A stretch of DNA of 64,000 nt from Coriolopsis trogii (GCA_020543525.1 JAHYIO010000039.1:2108001-2172000), one strand, 5' to 3'; shown: positions 37,002 through 48,905, counted from the stretch's first letter. The notes: generated by a model not told the origin, from the letters alone. Translations and numbers: made by a program.

Positions 37002-37861
37002 TGGGGACGGGCAGCGCCCGCTAGCCGGCGTCCGTTTCGCACGGGTCCAAGCGCGCACAGATATCGCGACGAAAGCTGATAACTCTGCCCAGGTCATCTA
37101 ACCGAGATTAGGCCACTCCAAGACCTCTCTCGAATTAAACTCCGACGGCTAACCGATCAATTTGGATGGTCTGTGGCTGAGAGCTGCATATCCGCATACG
37201 CTGAAAACAATGTCTCCGCATGTCGTGTGCATAGTCAAATTGTCCGTAGAGATGGAGATTACATGCACATAAGGTCCCAGGCCTTCAACGGTATTCTATG
37301 AGAGGAATTTCCATGTACACACACGAAACCAGCATTCGCCTACTTTGCAGCAATGTAGAGCGGGAAGCTGGACCATCCACATGTCTGAGATAGCTAGTAG
37401 AAGGACATAAAGTAAGGAATATTAGAAAATTCTGCTCTCACATAAACTTCTACACTGACTATATGTCTGAGCCCGAGAATTCGATGCAAGATACATGCAT
37501 GCAGAGCTCGAGTTATGGGCGCCTAAATAGGGGCATTCTGGTATACTCAATATCTCTACGCTGAAGGGTTCCTGTCTGAATCGGCTCAAGAATGTTGTAG
37601 AGTACATACATATGTATCAAATAAACTCTTAGCATAGGAGATTAAGAGAGAAAAGACACGGGGATCTGGTTTACAAGGTATGTACCATCGCTCGTCTCGC
37701 TTACAGTGGCGCAATAGCGTGCCGAAGAATGCCGTGTGCTCGAGATAACTCACAGCAGTGACAGACGCTGAAAAGATTATCTCTGCTGTAGCCGAGGTCA
37801 GCCGAGGTCATAGACGCCTGGACGCCGGCTAGCTCGGTAAAGCGGGCGCTGCCCGTCCCCA
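37002..37861. mobile_element. Short inverted-repeat element (non-autonomous DNA transposon or MITE-like), ~860 bp
   Basis: A 22-base block at 37001-37022 (ctggggacgggcagcgcccg plus ct) recurs in exact inverse at 37841-37862. A second block, ctagccggcgtcc at 37021-37033, recurs inverted at 37820-37832, with a short extra segment between the blocks on the right arm only. Immediately outside lie direct repeats of ggataac(t): 36995-37002 and 37862-37869. A 7-8 base target duplication plus terminal inverted repeats is what hAT-like elements leave. The interior has no coding potential that I can recognise, so it would need a transposase supplied elsewhere. Confidence 0.65.
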
Positions 37862-38172
37862 GGATAACTTAGGACGACTGTGGGCTACGTGACGGAAACG
37901 CGTGACGTAACGCGTCAAGCAGGCAGCAAGCAGGTCACGCGAAAGTCTTCGCCTGTGCCAAGCCGCCACTTGGACCATACCGGCAATCTAGTAAGACGAT
38001 CTATGACTACCTCACACAGTCAACAGGTGAGATCTATCGAATCCTTCGTTTTATTCTACTGCAAGCAACACAACATAGTCTGTGCAGTGTCTATCTGCTA
38101 CTAGGAGCCTCGAGCTGTACCGGATGGTCCGGCGGGCGCAGGGCAAGGCTCTGCCAACGCGGACTCCGAAAC
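37862..38172. other. Short spacer
   Basis: Contains gcgtgacgtaacgcgt near 37899, a sequence found again near 43199 downstream of copy E. This supports a shared duplicated 3' flank for copies D and E. Confidence 0.5.
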
Positions 38173-41100
38173 TCACAGCATGTATCTGAAGTCTGGTGCG
38201 CGATCTCCCAGGCAACGTATGACCTCCGGTGCGTACTCGACGCTGGCCTGCTCGCTTGTACAACTACGCTGGCGAGCCTCACGCCGTGCATTGATGCGCC
38301 TATACGCAAGTACGACCCCTGGGGTGACAACGAGACCGAGACCAACCATAAGAATTTCGAGACCGTCTGTGTACGTAGCGTAAGTCAGAGTGGTTCTTCT
38401 TCATGTACAACAACCATCAAGAACTCACGCCCGAGACGATACTTAGGAGCGTCCTCGGCACGGTATATATTGCTCGCAATGATGCCTCCGAAGTTTCCGA
38501 ACATGACGATTACTGATAGGGCCACTGCGCGTTTGTAGTGTCCTGCGGTGTTGTTTGGGAGCCTGAATTGGCGGTTACAAGGTGAGCAAATTCTCGTAGC
38601 AGCACACGAGACGACATCGCTCACCAGGCGTTCGCGGCCGGAAAGCTCGCATAGCCGCCGACGGCCACGAAGAAGGTCCCGAAGTACTTCACGCCTCTCC
38701 CGCCGTTCGACAGTTGTATTGTGTAGCCGATGATGCACAGTACAAGACCTAGCGCGATAGCAGGTGAGCGCATCTTCATCTTGTCGGACCATTTGGCCCA
38801 TAACACGACCATGATCACTGTTGCTGAGCCGGAGAAAGCGTCCGTTAGGCACCACACATGGGCAGAACAGGTACGAGGCGTACTTGCAACTAGGTACGGA
38901 GGGACGCTGAGTAGCTGCGATACCGTCGTGTTGTAGCCAAAGCTACAACACGGATGAACCGTGTCAGCACAACCTTGTAAGAGATGAAAACTCAAACTTT
39001 ACCCATTGATGATCGATCTATGCATTTCAGGTGAGACTTGGCGATCAACGAGCAAACGATGTGCTTACGGCAGGAAGAGGGAGATACCGTAGACTATAAT
39101 CAAACGTGAGGACACGCCTTGGTAGGTTCTGGTTGTTACGCTCTCACCGGCTGCCGTGATGGTCATGTTCAGGAAACTAATTATCCAGACTTGCCAATCA
39201 AGTAACGCTTCCCGGATATGCCGCGCTTCGAAGTGCTCCTGCTCGCCTACGGACGAGTTGTCGTACTCTGTTCATAACTATGTGAGTATCTTCATAGCTG
39301 TGGCGAAGACCGTGGTACTCACTCTTTCGATGCACGACGTAAGCCCGTTCTTCCAAGGTGAGGAACGTTGCAGTAGCAGGTAGGTCTACGAGCACTGCGC
39401 CGGGACCGACAGGTCATCCTTAGGTCGAAGCACGGAGAATGCCTGATGCCAGGCTCACCAAAGAAAGCGATAATCCCAACCACAATCGTGATTAATCCCT
39501 CGATGATCTATACTCATATCAGTGATCAGTGTCTGTCAACGGTTTCAGGTGTACTCACGAATATCCATGACCACCCGAGGAGTCCGCCCGTCCCGGACAT
39601 GAACGATATCCCGTAAGCCAGGAGTCCAGAGAATGCACCTGCAATAGTAGCTCCGGCCCAGAACATGCCGATGCGCGTCTGGAGCATGTCTCGCGGATAC
39701 CAAAGACTAAGCCTGTGAAAAAGATACGAAACGGGTGAGGGTCCCCACGGATTGATATTACAGCTGCGCGGCCAGACTTACAAATAGAACACGCCGCAAC
39801 CTAAACCAGCTTCTGCCACTCCGAGGCAAACACGTACGCCTACAAGTTGCGGGTACCTGAGAAGCACGTACGTTGAGGTATGAGCTGTCATGAAGGGAAG
39901 CACAACGTACGTCTTGACAAACCCCATGAGAGTACTGAAGTACTCCGACATGCGTTGGCATTCGGAAACGGTCGAGGGGAGACGTCTTAGACGTACCAGA
40001 TGATACCCCAGGCGACCTCACATACACGTCAGCCAGTCGTACTTCTGAATGTCAACCTTGGTATTTACCGTGATACTTGGCAACCATCGAGAGGGCCGGA
40101 GTCTCTTGATGAGTAGGCTGACACGACGGATTATAGCAAGCGCCAGGCGGCCAACTAGAAGCGGAGCGTGCCCGCGTCTCTACATGATAACTCACTTTGC
40201 TGGGATCGCGAAGACGTTGAAAGCCTTCATCCCCCATGTGAACTATGATCAACGATACGTTTGTTCACACTGAAAGGAACGCACGACAAAGTACATGGTC
40301 TGGACATGAGAATACTCAGAGCAAAGACTAGTGAAGGATGGAACATACACTCACGAGCGCGATGTTGTAACGATTGCCGGTCAGCTCAAGCTGAGTGACA
40401 AGCCCTTGTAGCTTGGCATTGCCTGTAGATACGTTCGAGTATGGCTGGCCAGGTTGCAAGCCAAGCGTCGCTCACCAATATTGCCCCTGTCCAGAAAGGA
40501 GACAAGATATAGTGGCGGTCAAAAATAATGCTCGCCCCCATTTTTTCGCATTTTCTCCATAAGTATACCCTGTATAGCCAGATGGTGTGCTGTATCATAT
40601 TACTAGTGCTGCACATTAGTTATGCATGTATTCATTAGCATTCCCTACCTGATAGGAGTCTGGCAATGCAGCTATGATGCACATTGGATGGGTGTAAAAT
40701 TGAGCATGATCTAAATAATTTGACTGATCTCCTACTACCAGATTGAGACATATGATTGCATTTACTACAAAGGTTTACTACTCCTCACTATGCATACATC
40801 TGTAGCAAAAATTATGTACAATGTGGCCATATCAACTGGCAACTGCATGCATAATTGTGTCCATTTTGGGCAGTCACCCTCTGAAAACATAGACCTGTAT
40901 CTTATCCCAGGATTCACATAGTCAAGTCCCAATGCATATACAAATACTATGGGGCCTATTGTATAGAACACTATATTATCCAGGCCACTTTCATGCAGTT
41001 CCAAAGTCTTGAGGGAGTTTGAATGTGGATAATACTGATTTTGAGTGACAAAATCGAGTATATCGCTATTCTGTATCTCCAATCATGGGGTGAAAATATT

Positions 41101-42299
41101 CTCTGCCAATATTAAATTATGTGTTGGCATGGATACTATATTGGTATATAGGAGACTAGTGAAAGATTCAACTCTACTTAGCTAGATCAGCAAAAAGTCG
41201 CAATACCAATTATGCTCCAGAGGATGCAATAATAGTAATTGTGGCCTGGCTCTCCTACAACACCTGATACTTCGATTCAGTGTCTAATCAATAGAACACT
41301 ATGCCATGCAAATATTGCTATAATTCACAGCTTATGAATTCTTAGCATCAAGGATCAATAACATACTAAACTTTGCTATGCTCTGAAACCCTATGTCATG
41401 ATAGTAATCACATTACTCTACTTGAAGCAAAAACTGAACTGACAGTTTGGATAGTGGATTATATACTTTGTACTTGAGTCTTCAAAACACCCAGCTTTCA
41501 TGGATCAAAATCAACTGGGTCTTTATAGAGAGTAATAATAGTACAGGTAGCAAGACCACGTTCAATACTCAAACCAAATTATTGAATTATCAAGTTTGAC
41601 AACAACCTGGCAAAGTGAGTAGTCAGAATGCATACAAGGAGGTATACTACTCTGTACCATAATCTTGTGACTTCTCAATTTATATAACAGTCTAGGAAGT
41701 AACATGTTATGGGAGCATTGTTGTCTCAATTATGAAGCTTCCTTAGCAGTTTGTACTACTCTCTCTGGTTCCATCAATACATAAATGGTGATTCATTCCT
41801 ATTATCACATAAACAATAGTAGATTGTAATTTCAACTCCTTATAGAGGTCAAAGATGCCTTGTATGGTTCACCTTATAACACCTCTCAAAATAGGGTCAT
41901 GAGATTGTTACTTGAAAATCTCTACCAATTCTGGGTCATTCAAACTCTCTCTTGTATATTTGGATAGAGCACATAGTAGGGTATTAATATGCACACAGAT
42001 GTCCAGACATTGCTCAAGAATGCTGCCCCAGTACAACACTTTAGACGCCCAATGACCCCCGGGCATTATTTTTGACCGCCACTGTACAGTGCTGTCACAA
42101 TAGGTATCAGTCAAATGTCGATCTTGCGCCAGAGGCGTCGCTCTTCTTGGACTGTCAGGGTGGGTGGTGGAGGTAGCTTTTCTTCTCCACCGTAGGCAAG
42201 AAAGTGAGCGTGATCAGCACTTTCGAGGAAGGTGGTGTCGCCGAGGGGCTTCTCCGGAGGATGCAATGGCGACGTGGCAGCATGCGTATCTTCCGGCAT
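38173..42299 (-). pseudogene. ACS permease copy D, disrupted by transposon insertion and a premature stop
   Basis: The remaining exons match copy E closely: a 5' exon with A-Y-G-G-E-E-K-L-P-P-P-P and E-E-R-R-L-W-R-K-I-D, and downstream exons with F-G-T-F-F-V-A-V-G-G-Y-A-S-F, N-N-T-A-G-H-Y-K-R-A-V-A-L, I-Y-R-A-E-D-A-P-K-Y and the end L-G-D-R-A-P-D-F-R-Y-M-L (stop at 38173). Two lesions lie in the first coding exon. The codon after K-I-D-I is TGA (42111-42113), where copy E has an Arg codon. Eight codons further on, the A-L-Y / L-V-S-F junction is split by a 1,575-base transposon (40510-42084). No full-length transporter can be made. The first in-frame ATG is at 42299. Confidence 0.88.
40510..42084. 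mobile_element. TIR element with TA target duplication (Tc1/mariner type), 1,575 bp
   Basis: Both ends carry the same inverted sequence: ggcggtcaaaaataatgc is read inward from 40513 and, on the opposite strand, inward from 42081; the match covers about 21 bases and then decays. TA dinucleotides flank the element (40508-40509 and 42085-42086). Removing the element and one TA restores the exon sequence seen in copy E (gacaagaTAaagtgctgtc at 45714-45732). TA duplication with short TIRs is the hallmark of the Tc1/mariner superfamily. The interior is clearly AT-rich against the GC-balanced neighbourhood. Its frames (up to ~105 codons, 40765-41082 minus) show no DDE/D catalytic signature I can recognise, so it is probably a degenerate or non-autonomous copy. 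Confidence 0.88.
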
Positions 42300-43402
42300 C
42301 TTTGCAGAGAATTGAAGAGGGATGAAGATACGAGGGACAAACTCGCCCGTGTGGGCAGAGTTTTGAGTCGCCAATATTGGTCGATGCACTTGGGGACCTA
42401 ATCTTAGGACGTCTTCTCACCTGACAGTCTGGTAGCGCCTTCGAAGCAGTCCCTTGTCACAAGCAGCGGTGGATCACGTTGAACTGCTAGGAACAGCGAC
42501 GCACCTTACCCCCGTCCTCTGAACGGCTCCTGACACGTTGCCGTCTGGGAACCAGCAATACAACTCGCCTGGCAACACTGATGATCAATACTGTGCACAC
42601 TCTTGTGTGTCAGCAAGCAAATACTTGATCGGACCGAGTAATCGTCGACACTCACAGCGACTAAGCATCATGCTTTCCGTTCTGGAGGTCGAGCTTCGAT
42701 GACATGTGTCATGTAATGTAAGGCGGCATGTGAGCATATACTCGCACCCGTGTCCGGTTGCGGTTTTAGGAAGAGAATGGGATTAATCTGCTTGTGATTC
42801 GCCGATTGACCACATGGAACCTGCTGGCGAGGCAAAAAGGGTGAACGCAGAATTGTGCACGATCGCATTAACGCATGCTTGTGACGTCAATTGAGCCAGT
42901 TTGTATGTATCTGTGACTATCTGAGGTGAGTACCCAGAATGCGTATACAATGTCACTCGCCAGTATGCACACAACTGTCAGCCCATGCAGACTCAAAACT
43001 GTCGCGCGCAACCGGCACCTTCTCGGTCGTCGTGTACGTTGCAGAGCTTCGATCATGCGTCAGCACTTGAATAGATATTCTCTAGGTAACAATGTGTTGA
43101 TATGATCATGGAGATTCCAGGCGAGCATTTGAAGGTGAATCCAGCGCGAATTCAATGGGCAAGGCTTACAGCGCTAGCCTGAAAGGCAGAGTAGTGCGTG
43201 ACGTAACGCGTGACTCACGCGACATACTATAACCCACTGTCACAAGTACAGGTCGGTCTTGCGAAGTGAGTACACGTATATTTATTCACAGTTACTCGCT
43301 CAACAGGCCTACTAGTTCAATACAACATGGAGTGTGTCCATATGATGAGTACCGGGCTCTAGTCCGGCAACTCTTGGCTCCACTTGAGCTCAACCTCGAA
43401 AC
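42300..43402. other. Spacer between ACS copies D and E, part of a duplicated unit
   Basis: No intact gene seen. The segment at about 42680-42720 (ggtcgagcttcgatgac...) is alike to 46335-46380 upstream of copy E (ggtcgccgagcttcgatgac...), so the upstream flank was duplicated together with the permease. Some minus-strand frames (42783-43056) contain hydrophobic pieces but no recognised motif. Confidence 0.5.
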
Positions 43403-46040
43403 TCACAACATATATCTGAAGTCTGGGGCGCGGTCTCCAAGGCGGCGTATAACCTCCGGCGCGTACTCAGCTCCGTCCTTCTCACCCGCGCAACTACGCT
43501 GGCGAGCATCTCGTTGAGCATTGATGCGCATATACGCAAGCACGATCCCGGGAGTGGTGACAAGGCCAAGGCCGATGACGAGTATCTCGAGACCGTCTGT
43601 GTACGTCGTCCCAGTCAAGAGGTCAGTCATCGCAGTATCACACCATAATTGACAACTTACGCCCGAGACGATAGCGCGGAGCTTCTTCGGCACGGTATAT
43701 GTTGCTCGCGATGATGCCTCCCAAGTTCCCGAACATGACAATCACGGACAGTGCCACTGCGCGTTTGTAGTGCCCTGAGGTATTGTTGGGAAGCCTAACG
43801 CAATAGGTAGTCAGCAAATGAGACGGCACTATAATTATGATGTACTCACCATGCGTTCACGGCCGGATAGCTTGCATAGCCGCCGACGGCCACGAAGAAG
43901 GTGCCGAAGTACTTCATTCCTTTGCCGGCATTCGAGAGTTGGATGGCATATCCAATAATGCAGAGCCCAAGGCCAAGAACGACGGAGGGCGAGCGCATCT
44001 TGAACGTGTCGGACCAGTGGGCCCATACCACCACCATTATCACTGTCAGCGAGCCAGGCAGGAGTATGCGTTAAGTCGTACACGTCCGTAGGGCAGGGAG
44101 GAGGCGTACCCGCGACGAGGTACGGAGGGATACTGAGCAACTGTGATGTTGCAGTGCTATAGCCAAAGCTATGTATGGAGTAAGTACGACCTTACTCGCC
44201 CAAGGGAATCCAAGCCTGAAGCGTACCCATTGAGGATTGAGCTGCGGCACAAAGGTGAGACTTTGCCAATCACGAGCGACGACTATACTCACGGCAGGAA
44301 CAAGGATATCCCATAGACTACGGTCGACAATGAGCACATCCTCGCGTAAGATCGGGTGGACATGCGCAGAACGGAGCTCTTACCAGCGGCCGTGATAGTC
44401 ATGTTCACGAAGCTAATTGCCCAAACCTGCCAATCGAGCAACGCTTCCATGATATGCCTCGCTTCGAAATGCTCTTCCTCGCCTACTGACGAGTTATCGA
44501 ACTCTGGCAACGGTCGGGTGAGGGTCTGGACGTGGCAGACTACTGAGGGGTTGCACTCACTCTTCCGGTGTACAACGAAGGCGCGTTCTTCCAAAGTCAG
44601 GAACGTTGCGGTATCAGGAAGGTCCACGAGTACTGCGTACGGATAGATATGTCATCTGCAGCTCGATGCACGGATTATGGTCAATCTCACCGAAGAAAGC
44701 AACGATGCCAACGGCCACGGTGAGCAGCCCTTCGATGATCTATACCTGCATAATCGTGTCGAACGGTGTCGAACGTTTCATCTGTACTCACAAATATCCA
44801 CGACCACCCCAGGAGTCCTCCCCTCCCCGACATAAACGAAATGCCATATGCGAGGAGTCCAGAAAATGCACTCGCAATGGTAGCACCGCCCCAGAACATG
44901 CCGACACGTGTCTGAAGCATATGTCGTGGATACCAGAGACTGAGTCTGTAGAGGACCGGTGAGTACCTACACGCGTTCATGGAAGCCGAGTATTCGAACT
45001 TACAGATAGAACACGCCGCACCCCAGGCCGGCTTCTGCCACTCCAATGCATATTCGTGCGCCTACAAGCTGCGGGTACCTAAGAGCCACGGGCCTCAAGT
45101 TGAGGTATGAGCGTTCTCAACGCGTAGTGACACATACGTCTTCACGAATCCCATGAGCGTACTGCATAATGTCGACGCGAGTCAATATTGAGAGTCCTAG
45201 AGCAGATCATCAGGCGTACCAGACAATTCCCCAGGCGACCTGACATGCAGTGAGTGAATTGTGCTCCTCGGGATGGACGTGCTACTTACTGTGATCCCTG
45301 GAAGCCATCGCGAAGGTCGTAGTTTCTTGAGGAGTAGACTGGCACAACGAATTGAAGTGAGCGACAGACATCAAGCAGGGCGCAAGGACGTCTCCGCCCT
45401 GCAACTTACTTCGCTGGGATTGCGAACACACTATGAGACTTGCTCCCCCGACAAGAGCTGGAAATCAACTGGGCATCGCTACATGGAAAGATAGACTTAC
45501 GACAAAGTACATCGTCTGGAGATGTTCAGGAACAAACACCGAATAACAGCCATGTAACGTCAACTCACGAGCGCAATGTTGTACCGGTTGCCCGTGAGTT
45601 CAAGCTGGGAGACGAGACCTTGCAACTTCGCATTCCCTGTAGGTGAATATAAGCATCGTCGATTCGCGCTGGGGCATTCTCGACTCACCGATGTTCCCTC
45701 TGTCTAGAAAGGAGACAAGATAAAGTGCTGTCACGACAGGTATGAGTCTGACGTCGATCTTGCGCCAGAGGCGTCGCTCCTCTTCGGCGGTCAGCATAGG
45801 GGGCGGAGGCAGCTTCTCCTCCCCGCCATAGGCAAGAGAGCGAAGTTGGCCGACGTTGTCTAGGGAGTTGGTACCGACAGACGTCTTGTCCTTGGAGAGT
45901 GGGGGAGAGACGTTGAGTGTATCTTGGAGCATATTCTGGGATAATTGCGGTGGGGATGAAGAGACCGAGCGGCGAGCTCTCCCTTTGAGAGGAGAAATTG
46001 GTGTGGTGATGTGTAGAGCGATGTAGTCTTCGGACGTCAT
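43403..46040 (-). CDS. MFS permease, anion:cation symporter family, copy E
   Basis: From ATG 46040 (M-T-S-E-D-Y-I-A-L) to TGA 43403. Blocks in order: A-Y-G-G-E-E-K-L-P-P-P-P, E-E-E-R-R-L-W-R-K-I-D-V-R-L-I-P, V-S-F-L-D-R-G-N-I-G, N-A-K-L-Q-G-L-V-S-Q-L-E-L-T-G, R-P-S-R-W-L, L-W-Y-P-R-H-M-L-Q-T-R-V-G, G-G-A-T-I-A-S-A-F-S-G-L-L, G-W-S-W-I-F, F-D-N-S-S-V-G-E-E-E-H-F-E-A, S-I-P-P-Y-L-V-A-G, K-Y-F-G-T-F-F-V-A-V-G, N-N-T-S-G-H-Y-K-R-A-V and L-G-D-R-A-P-D-F-R-Y-M-L. All blocks are in frame across short introns, so the gene looks functional. It is the intact sister of copy D, and its uninterrupted first exon provides the empty site for the transposon in D. Predicted plasma-membrane H+-coupled importer; substrate unknown. 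Confidence 0.9.
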
Positions 46041-47061
46041 CTAACTTCGCAGTCTAATAGCGACTGTGGAAGAGTCCATGCTGTGAGCGGAAGCAAGGTA
46101 CGTTGTAGTGAAAGGGCCGGAAGTGCACCTAACTCAGGTTCTTCGAACCACTCCCCATGCAAAACAGGGTGCTAACCGCATACAGCCCGTCAATAGCCCT
46201 ACGAGCACCTCGCTGATAACAAAAGGGACGTAAGTTGTACACACATTCTGCTTCAGGAAGCACTGTCTCTATCAAGAACTGAGACTCACAAGCACTCACC
46301 ACAACGTAGGAGTAGGTCTTCCTTCCTGAAAGGTCGCCGAGCTTCGATGACGTGTGTCCTGTAGCGATAGGATGCAAGTGAGCCCACGAATTACCCCATC
46401 ACATGCCACATACCATTCACAGTCTTGGCCAAGCAATCAGAGCATTCTGTTTGTACTCCGCCGACTGACGACCGACAAGATGAAACTTTTGTCGCCACAT
46501 ATAGAACGCAGAACCTTTTTCGAAGACGGCATTGACCGGCGCATACCGCACTCCTTGAATCGCCTTTGGGGAATCTATGATCACTGTTAGTGAGCGACGC
46601 AGTGCTCTCAGGCGATTGAACTGACGGGGGTGCATATAGACAGGGTATAGACGGAGAACAGTTGAATGTCAAGGAAGAGTAGGTTGGTACAGAAGCCGTA
46701 GCGCCTATGTGATATCGAACCGAGCCGTCCGGTTCGATTCGCGCATGTTTCAGACCCGAGTCCGAGTCGAGTCTGCGCCTAAGTCTGGCTCGGCACAACA
46801 CCACCCATATGCAACATAGAGCTGGCAAGCTCCCCGTTCTACTACCTCAGACTTCTGGTTGTCGCGCTATCCTGGTTTGGAGGTTGAAGTCGCCCACGTT
46901 ACCGATGGCCGTGAAGGCCCCCGTCGAAGCTTGCTTGCATAATTCATCCGAAACGCAACTCTTTACATGAGCGGAGGAGCCAGAGTCGGAAGCTTAGCAA
47001 GACACTCAGTGTCTGTGCCTTCAGAAAAAATACAGCAGCGTGGTACCGGACAAAACGCAGC
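46041..47061. other. Spacer between the permease block and the cell-surface gene array
   Basis: No gene recognised. The 46080-46700 part resembles the spacer upstream of copy D in short blocks and is likely the same duplicated upstream region. It marks the switch from transporters to the mucin-like array. Confidence 0.45.
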
Positions 47062-48905
47062 TCAGTATCGCCGATACGGAGGAGGGAACAAGGTGTTCCC
47101 AGTAGTCGGCGGGTCATGAAGGTCGTCCAGAGGTCCACCGGCAAGTCGCACTCCGCCATCGACCTCATACAAGGCCTCTCCATCCATTCCGGGCCCGGTC
47201 ATCGAAGGTCGCTCGTCCGGCCAGTGGTCGCCTCTGGAGACAGGTTCATCTCTCGCAGGCTGAGTAGCTTGTCTATGCGCAGAGTGAGGATCTGAGAAGG
47301 GATCGCGGCCTCGTGCCTGGGCTGCCTTGGATGCTTTTGCCCGCGACTCCTTCCCGTTGGGCTTTTTCGTGCTATTTGATGATACGCCCGGGGCGATTGT
47401 CGCAGAAGGCCTCTCAGGAGGAGGCAGAGACACGAGTGCATACGCGTTCGGATCCGCGTCATATTCTTGAGCTGACGTCAGGTTCCCTCGAGCACGTCTC
47501 GTCGAGCTTACGACACGATGAAATGCCGAAGGGGTGTGTGAGGCGTCCTCAGAAGTCGACGTCAACGCTGTAGCGCTTCCAAATGCTGCGAGTATGATCC
47601 CAGGGTACCCAATTGTCTCAGCGCCAAATATATCCCAGGAAACATGACTGCATGCGCACCGTCAATATGGGGATCTATCACGAATCCGACGCTCCTGCGA
47701 TTCCGTAGCCTCAACTGCCGCTTGCGAACCACCACCACCACCGTCGCCAGTATGACTACTGCCATGCATCCCACAACAACGCCAACAATCATTCCGGTCC
47801 GAGGTTTCGTATGATTTGAGGAGTCAGTGTTGGGAGCAGTGGTCGTAGTCGTAGATGCAGTTACAGACGTAGATGTCATGGTGCTGGACGTCGAAGATGT
47901 GCCGTTGCCAACTGAAGGTGGGAGGGATTCTACCACTGAGAAGCTAAAAGTGAAATCAACCTGATGAAACGCGCGAGCCTCGACGTGGCATGCAACGCAC
48001 TAGATCATATCCCCAAGAGCGCCATGAATCTCAATAGGTACTAGCACCGGTTGATGGTTCGACGCTGCAAAATTGGTCGCAATGCGGTATGTGCCAACAG
48101 GGAGGCCGCCCGAGACATTGGCGGACAGGATGCCGTTCACAGGTGGATCGATCAAACTCTTGAAGAAGGAGAACCTGGTAGGATCGGTAGGATTCGAGTC
48201 GTCGAGAGACTGTACCTCTTCCACAACGATCCTTGAGTAGCCGAGAATGAGACCTTGCGTATCAAGCATCTGGGGCGCGGCGAGGTAGTTGAGTTCTGAA
48301 TTCGTGAATGATCCGGCACGTATGTTCTTGACAGCGACTTGGACAGTGAATGGCGTGTTAGCGAGGATAGTCGCGCCGAACGTGGGCTCTACAAACTTGC
48401 ACGATGGCATGTTCGCAGTAGACGGAAGGATGCCCATCGGCGCTGGATTGCATGAGCCCTTTCCGTTCTGCTCGCCATTGGTGAGGTTCAGGTTTAGAAC
48501 GGTGGCACAGAAGTTGATGAAGTTGTTCGACGACGTCAACGACGGATCCTGGCCGGCTGAAGGCTGGGCTTGGCCGTCGTTTTGGAATCCGGTAGCGATG
48601 ACAGACTCAAGGAGTGTCAAAGATTCTTGCGGATCGTCGGAGTCTGCCCTTTTCTTGTCGTAGCTACCTGGATGTGGCGTTGTCATGGGCTGCACAGGGT
48701 ATCAGCGACACTTATAGGACTTGCGATATGCAGTATTCTCACAGAGAACGACAACAGGTCCTCAAGAATACCATCAGAGCCATCGAGAGCGTCGTTCATC
48801 GAAGGTGGCAATAGATGCAGAGGAGGGCAGCAGCGTCCTGAAGCGTCAGGAGCATAGAATGCAGGGGCAGGTGGATGACTATTTCCTGTGGAGTAGCTGG
48901 AGTAG
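47062..48905 (-). CDS. Chimeric surface protein: secreted-protein ectodomain fused to membrane span and PPPY tail (member TM2)
   Basis: Deduced exons: 48905-48743 (5' end open), 48689-48001, 47943-47660 and 47585-47062. The second exon carries the domain T-L-L-E-S-V-I-A-T-G-F-Q-N-D-G-Q ... F-I-N-F-C-A-T-V ... G-S-C-N-P-A-P-M-G, paralogous to the secreted protein at 54601-56135. Splitting a Tyr codon, a 57-base intron (48000-47944, gtgcgt...ttttag) joins G-D-M-I-Y to F-S-V-V-E-S-L-P-P-S. A Thr/Ser stalk, one span (I-V-G-V-V-V-G-C-M-A-V-V-I), R-K-R-Q-L-R-L-R, and a tail ending V-D-G-G-V-R-L-A-G-G-P ... F-P-P-P-Y-R-R-Y follow. If the intron is not spliced, TAG at 48002-48000 ends a soluble product. 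The N-terminal Cys-rich module and signal peptide of the paralog were not found; the ATG at 49125 opens a hydrophobic leader but I could not join it. Likely plasma-membrane protein, function unknown. Confidence 0.75.

Noticed and set aside
40765..41082. Candidate transposase frame inside the TIR element
   Set aside because: Only ~105 codons, no recognisable helix-turn-helix or DDE/D spacing; too short for a Tc1/mariner transposase.
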